From: Saccharomycopsis malanga
Taxonomy: Eukaryota > Ascomycota > Saccharomycetes > Ascoideales > Saccharomycopsidaceae
Length of the DNA: 64,000 nucleotides
Assembly: GCA_004014935.1 (NCBI GenBank)
Contig: CP025323.1
Location: 496,001 to 560,000, forward strand
Reading direction: 5' to 3'
The notes beneath the pieces were generated by a model. The model saw only the letters and a list, made by a program, of their open reading frames with translations, was not told the origin of the DNA and searched no databases. Positions 61,231 to 64,000 of the stretch are shown here, piece after piece; position 1 is the first letter of the stretch; every line of letters starts with the position of its first letter. The position numbers and the translations under genes were made by a program.

Positions 61231-61732
61231 TTTTTGCAGTTGATACTTGCGTTTATGATACCCTTATTAATAATAGTAATGATTTTTTCTTTCTTTTCTT
61301 TTATTTATTTATTTTTATTTTTTTATCAATTGTTGTTTTCTTTCTTTCCTGTGGTCTTCCGCCTTTCTGTTTATAGTGTATTTACAGCCAGAGTAATGGG
61401 TGTGGTGTACGTTACCTGTTACCGGGGCTTGTGAGTAAATAGCCGTTGTTACTTGGTGTTACAATATGATTATTTCGTGAATGCACTGTGTAGACTCATA
61501 TAGATAACGAAACAATAGGAAATCACAATTGCTTGAGTATTGACTGATAAGTCTAGCCAACAGTTAGTAAGACAAAAATAGAATTAGGGCCGTTGGACCG
61601 TATGGCTCAATGGTTAGTGCTCTTGGAGAAGATTATTATCAACAGGACATCATTGGGTTTTCCTCACTCTTTTTACCAAGCCGCTCGAAATATATGGCAT
61701 TATAAATATTATAAGTATTATTATAATTATTA

Positions 61733-61767
<35 letters not shown>

Positions 61768-62297
61768 GCTACTACTAGTAACCAATGCGAATCAATGCGA
61801 ATTATAATTCACCGTTTCAAGATTGTCTTTACAATAACATTACTTTTTACCTTATGCTGCCCAACAGAGTTGCATATCTCAGTTTCTACTTGAATACAAA
61901 AAAATCCCCAAGATTACCATTCACCATCTTACTCAATTGTTTAGTATCTTTGTTTATCCCTACTGCTCTATAATCGTAATAATATATACTTATTCTCCCA
62001 TGTTGACAATGTCGTTAGGAGCCCTCCATATACAAAAATTGCCAAAGATGAGATGACCAAGTGCGTCAAGATGGACCTATTATTATATTTATGTAGCAAA
62101 ACGAGAGCTCTGAGAGCTAAAAGGACGCGGAAAACCCGATATAAGTAATGAATTGGTATTGGTTGTTTTAATTGTGGTTTATATTGTAGATAAACTAGAT
62201 TAGCGCGAAGTTTAATGATACATGACGTATTGTGATAGTAGCGATAAACTATTTGAGCTTATTCAAGGTCCCAGCATTAAAACAGTACCTGTGTGAT
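61231..62297. other. Intergenic with SINE copy G
   Basis: 1.07 kb between two plus-strand genes. SINE copy G lies at 61587-61765. T-rich sequence follows MPM1 (terminator region). Nothing else recognised. Confidence 0.6.
61587..61765 (+). mobile_element. SINE copy G
   Basis: Starts GGGCCGTTGGACCGTATGG; A box TATGGCTCAATGGTTAGTGC; a decayed B box in ATTGGGTTTTCCTCAC about 45 nt on; then a short body and a long (ATT)n tail from about 61710 to 61765. The head (GTTAGTGCTCTTGGAGAAGA) resembles that of copy C. No convincing target duplication is found. Confidence 0.62.
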
Positions 62298-64000
62298 ATG
62301 GCGGCGAAGGAGCCAAAAGTGTCTGGCCAAATTTATGAAAATGTGGGCGTGAACATCATAAATAAGGAACATAATGACACGAGTAGTAGGTCAGATCAAA
62401 ACAATAAAGAAAGGCTAATCAGAATACAAGACAGGCAACCCCAAACTACAAATCGAACGTTTCCAAAGTGGCCTGCCGCTTGGCACTATAGGAATAAGGT
62501 ACAGATCAGAGATAAACAAAGACCAACGCGACCGCTTGTTCGGTATAATAACAGATATCCACTGTCCAATAGGAATGGTCATGAAGAAAACAGTTTTGTA
62601 AATAAACCTTTTCATTACGCACACCATCAACACCGAGACAGACCAGCAACTCACAGCCAAAGGGGTGCACGGGACATACAGAAAGAGACTCAAAATGTAA
62701 AAGGCATTACTGGAACTACTAATACACTTGGCGATTGTTCAAAAAGCACAAAAGACCCCAGACTTCGAGCAAGAGCAAGAGCAAGAGCAAAACGGAACTT
62801 AGAGGATCCTATAGATAAAAGTATGGTTGGCAGGAAAAGTAATACCATAGATGATAGTAAAAGTAAACCCAAGTCTATTGTTTCGAAAATTACTGGTTTT
62901 AACAAGATTCTGGACATCAATAACAAACAAAAGGAAACAAGAAACCCAATAAAATCTCATCAAATAAATTCGCTGGCCCGAAAGTTATTTATTGATAAAA
63001 AGGCATTAAAACGTAAGACAGAGCTATTACGCCAGAAGCCACATCATGACAATCCAAAACCTGTGGAAAAAGGCATACACTATGCCAATGCTTTTACTTT
63101 AAGTGATGACTCGTCAGATGGAGAAGAAGATTTTGATTCGCTTTTTGCAGGGGAACCCGCGTCGTCTGACAAAGATTTAGGTGTCAGCGAAAGCAAAGAT
63201 GATGATAAGAAGAATAGAGACAATGATAAGGAAAATAAAGAAGATGAAGAACCTTGGGTGGTGCCGGAATATGTAAAGTATCAGAAACCCAAAGATGTGC
63301 CAAAGTTTCTTACCTTTGAAGTATCTGATGATGAGCTGGAAGATAATATGGAATTACCGGAAAATGAGAGTGGAAAGACCAATAAGGAAATGGTAGAAAA
63401 TGGAAATGGTTATGGGCAGCAAGACAATGATGATAAAGATGACGAGAATGTGGAAATGAAAAAGTTTAACCAAACAAATGAAAACTTTGGTAAGATGAAT
63501 GAAAATAATGATACAAAGTTTAATGATGATGACCAAATGCACTGTGAAAAACTTGAAAAAATCGAGGAAAAGTTATTTGTTAATGATGACAGTGAAGAAG
63601 AAGAAGAGGAAAAATATCCTGAATCGGTAGAGCCACATAATGATCCATTGCTGGGTATATCAAAAAAAGCAGCACTTCGGTTTGATGATTCGCTACTCAA
63701 AAAACCAAAGATATTGTTGCCAAATGGAAAGACTTCTGAAGTCATAGACTTGCTGCCTGAAGAATCACCTCTGAGTTACCAAGCGGTGGAAATAATATCT
63801 CACGACTCGTCCGGCAATGACCAAGAAGAGAAGATATATGTAAGAAAACATCGGTTTTCGAGTGCATTGTCAGACAGTTCAGATAGTCTGCCGAGCCTAC
63901 CAGAGAAGAAGCGTAGAAGACTCGTGCGTAAGAAAGATGAGAAACCGGTTGAAAAGCCGTTGCGGTCGGTATTAGATTCTGACTCAGACGTGGAGCTTAT
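62298..64000 (+). CDS. Unrecognised charged protein, cut by right edge
   Basis: 567 codons open to the edge from the ATG at 62298; an in-frame stop at 62223 with no ATG between makes this start secure. The N-terminal 150 residues are basic and Arg/His/Asn-rich (RYNNRYPLSNRNG, HYAHHQHRDRP). An RARARARAKR run lies near 157-166, coded by a GCAAGA repeat. Later parts alternate acidic Ser/Asp/Glu stretches (LSDDSSDGEEDFDSLF, DDSEEEEEEKYPE) with short ordered-looking pieces (EPWVVPEYVKYQKPKDVPKFLTFEVSDDE). KKRRRLVRKK near 545 is a probable nuclear signal. It looks like the disordered N-terminal region of a large nuclear or chromatin protein, perhaps with an enzymatic domain beyond the window; that is inference. 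Confidence 0.8.
   Translation, partial: MAAKEPKVSGQIYENVGVNIINKEHNDTSSRSDQNNKERLIRIQDRQPQTTNRTFPKWPAAWHYRNKVQIRDKQRPTRPLVRYNNRYPLSNRNGHEENSFVNKPFHYAHHQHRDRPATHSQRGARDIQKETQNVKGITGTTNTLGDCSKSTKDPRLRARARARAKRNLEDPIDKSMVGRKSNTIDDSKSKPKSIVSKITGFNKILDINNKQKETRNPIKSHQINSLARKLFIDKKALKRKTELLRQKPHHDNPKPVEKGIHYANAFTLSDDSSDGEEDFDSLFAGEPASSDKDLGVSESKDDDKKNRDNDKENKEDEEPWVVPEYVKYQKPKDVPKFLTFEVSDDELEDNMELPENESGKTNKEMVENGNGYGQQDNDDKDDENVEMKKFNQTNENFGKMNENNDTKFNDDDQMHCEKLEKIEEKLFVNDDSEEEEEEKYPESVEPHNDPLLGISKKAALRFDDSLLKKPKILLPNGKTSEVIDLLPEESPLSYQAVEIISHDSSGNDQEEKIYVRKHRFSSALSDSSDSLPSLPEKKRRRLVRKKDEKPVEKPLRSVLDSDSDVEL

Overview
The window is from a budding yeast (Saccharomycotina). Genes are mostly intronless, the sequence is AT-rich, and the two introns I can place end in a TACTAAC or GACTAAC branch point followed by AG. 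Orthologues of yeast-specific or yeast-typical genes are present: RIM15, GET2, TRS130, TIM10, MPM1, an exomer ChAP, D-arabinitol dehydrogenase and an SBE2-like gene. A complex I subunit (NDUFB7 type) shows that the species kept respiratory complex I, so it is not Saccharomyces. I cannot name the species. Coding fills only about half of the 64 kb (18 protein genes), with gaps of 2.5 to 5.8 kb, which is loose for a yeast.

Layout. 1-2923 (-): large acidic protein, cut by the left edge. 2.9-4.1 kb: cluster of short retroposons. 4.1-12.9 kb: TRS130, NDUFB7 (two exons), subtilisin-like protease, all (+). 12.9-23.6 kb: gene-poor, holding only a GATA factor (-) with 5.8 kb of empty upstream DNA. 23.6-28.6 kb (-): SBE2-like gene and GET2. 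29.2-38.6 kb (+): RIM15 kinase, LPL1-like lipase (two exons), cytochrome c haem lyase. 39.4-41.5 kb (-): TIM10 and a Myb/SANT-like Asn/Ser-rich protein. 44.2 kb (+): D-arabinitol dehydrogenase. 45.3-48.4 kb: RNA polymerase III block with tRNA-Gly, U6 snRNA, a tRNA-Ile and three retroposon copies. 48.8 kb (-): 2-oxoglutarate oxygenase. 53.6 kb (+): C2H2 zinc-finger protein. 57.3 kb (-): exomer subunit. 60.2 kb (+): MPM1. 62.3 kb to the right edge (+): unrecognised charged protein.

Main discovery. The window holds about nine copies of what looks like a tRNA-derived SINE family. Complete copies have polymerase III A and B boxes, some share a central block, and all share a 3' module (consensus GATATGTACTGGGCTTG) ending in an (ATT)n run. 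Four copies are flanked by convincing 14-15 bp target-site duplications. One copy carries a complete, intron-containing tRNA-Ile gene as its head. Two copies are only the 3' module between duplications, which points to LINE-type target-primed reverse transcription.

Functionally the genes are housekeeping and regulatory: membrane traffic (TRS130, exomer, GET2, SBE2-like), mitochondria (NDUFB7, haem lyase, TIM10, MPM1), nutrient signalling (RIM15), transcription (GATA, C2H2, SANT-like), and proteolysis, lipid and polyol metabolism.
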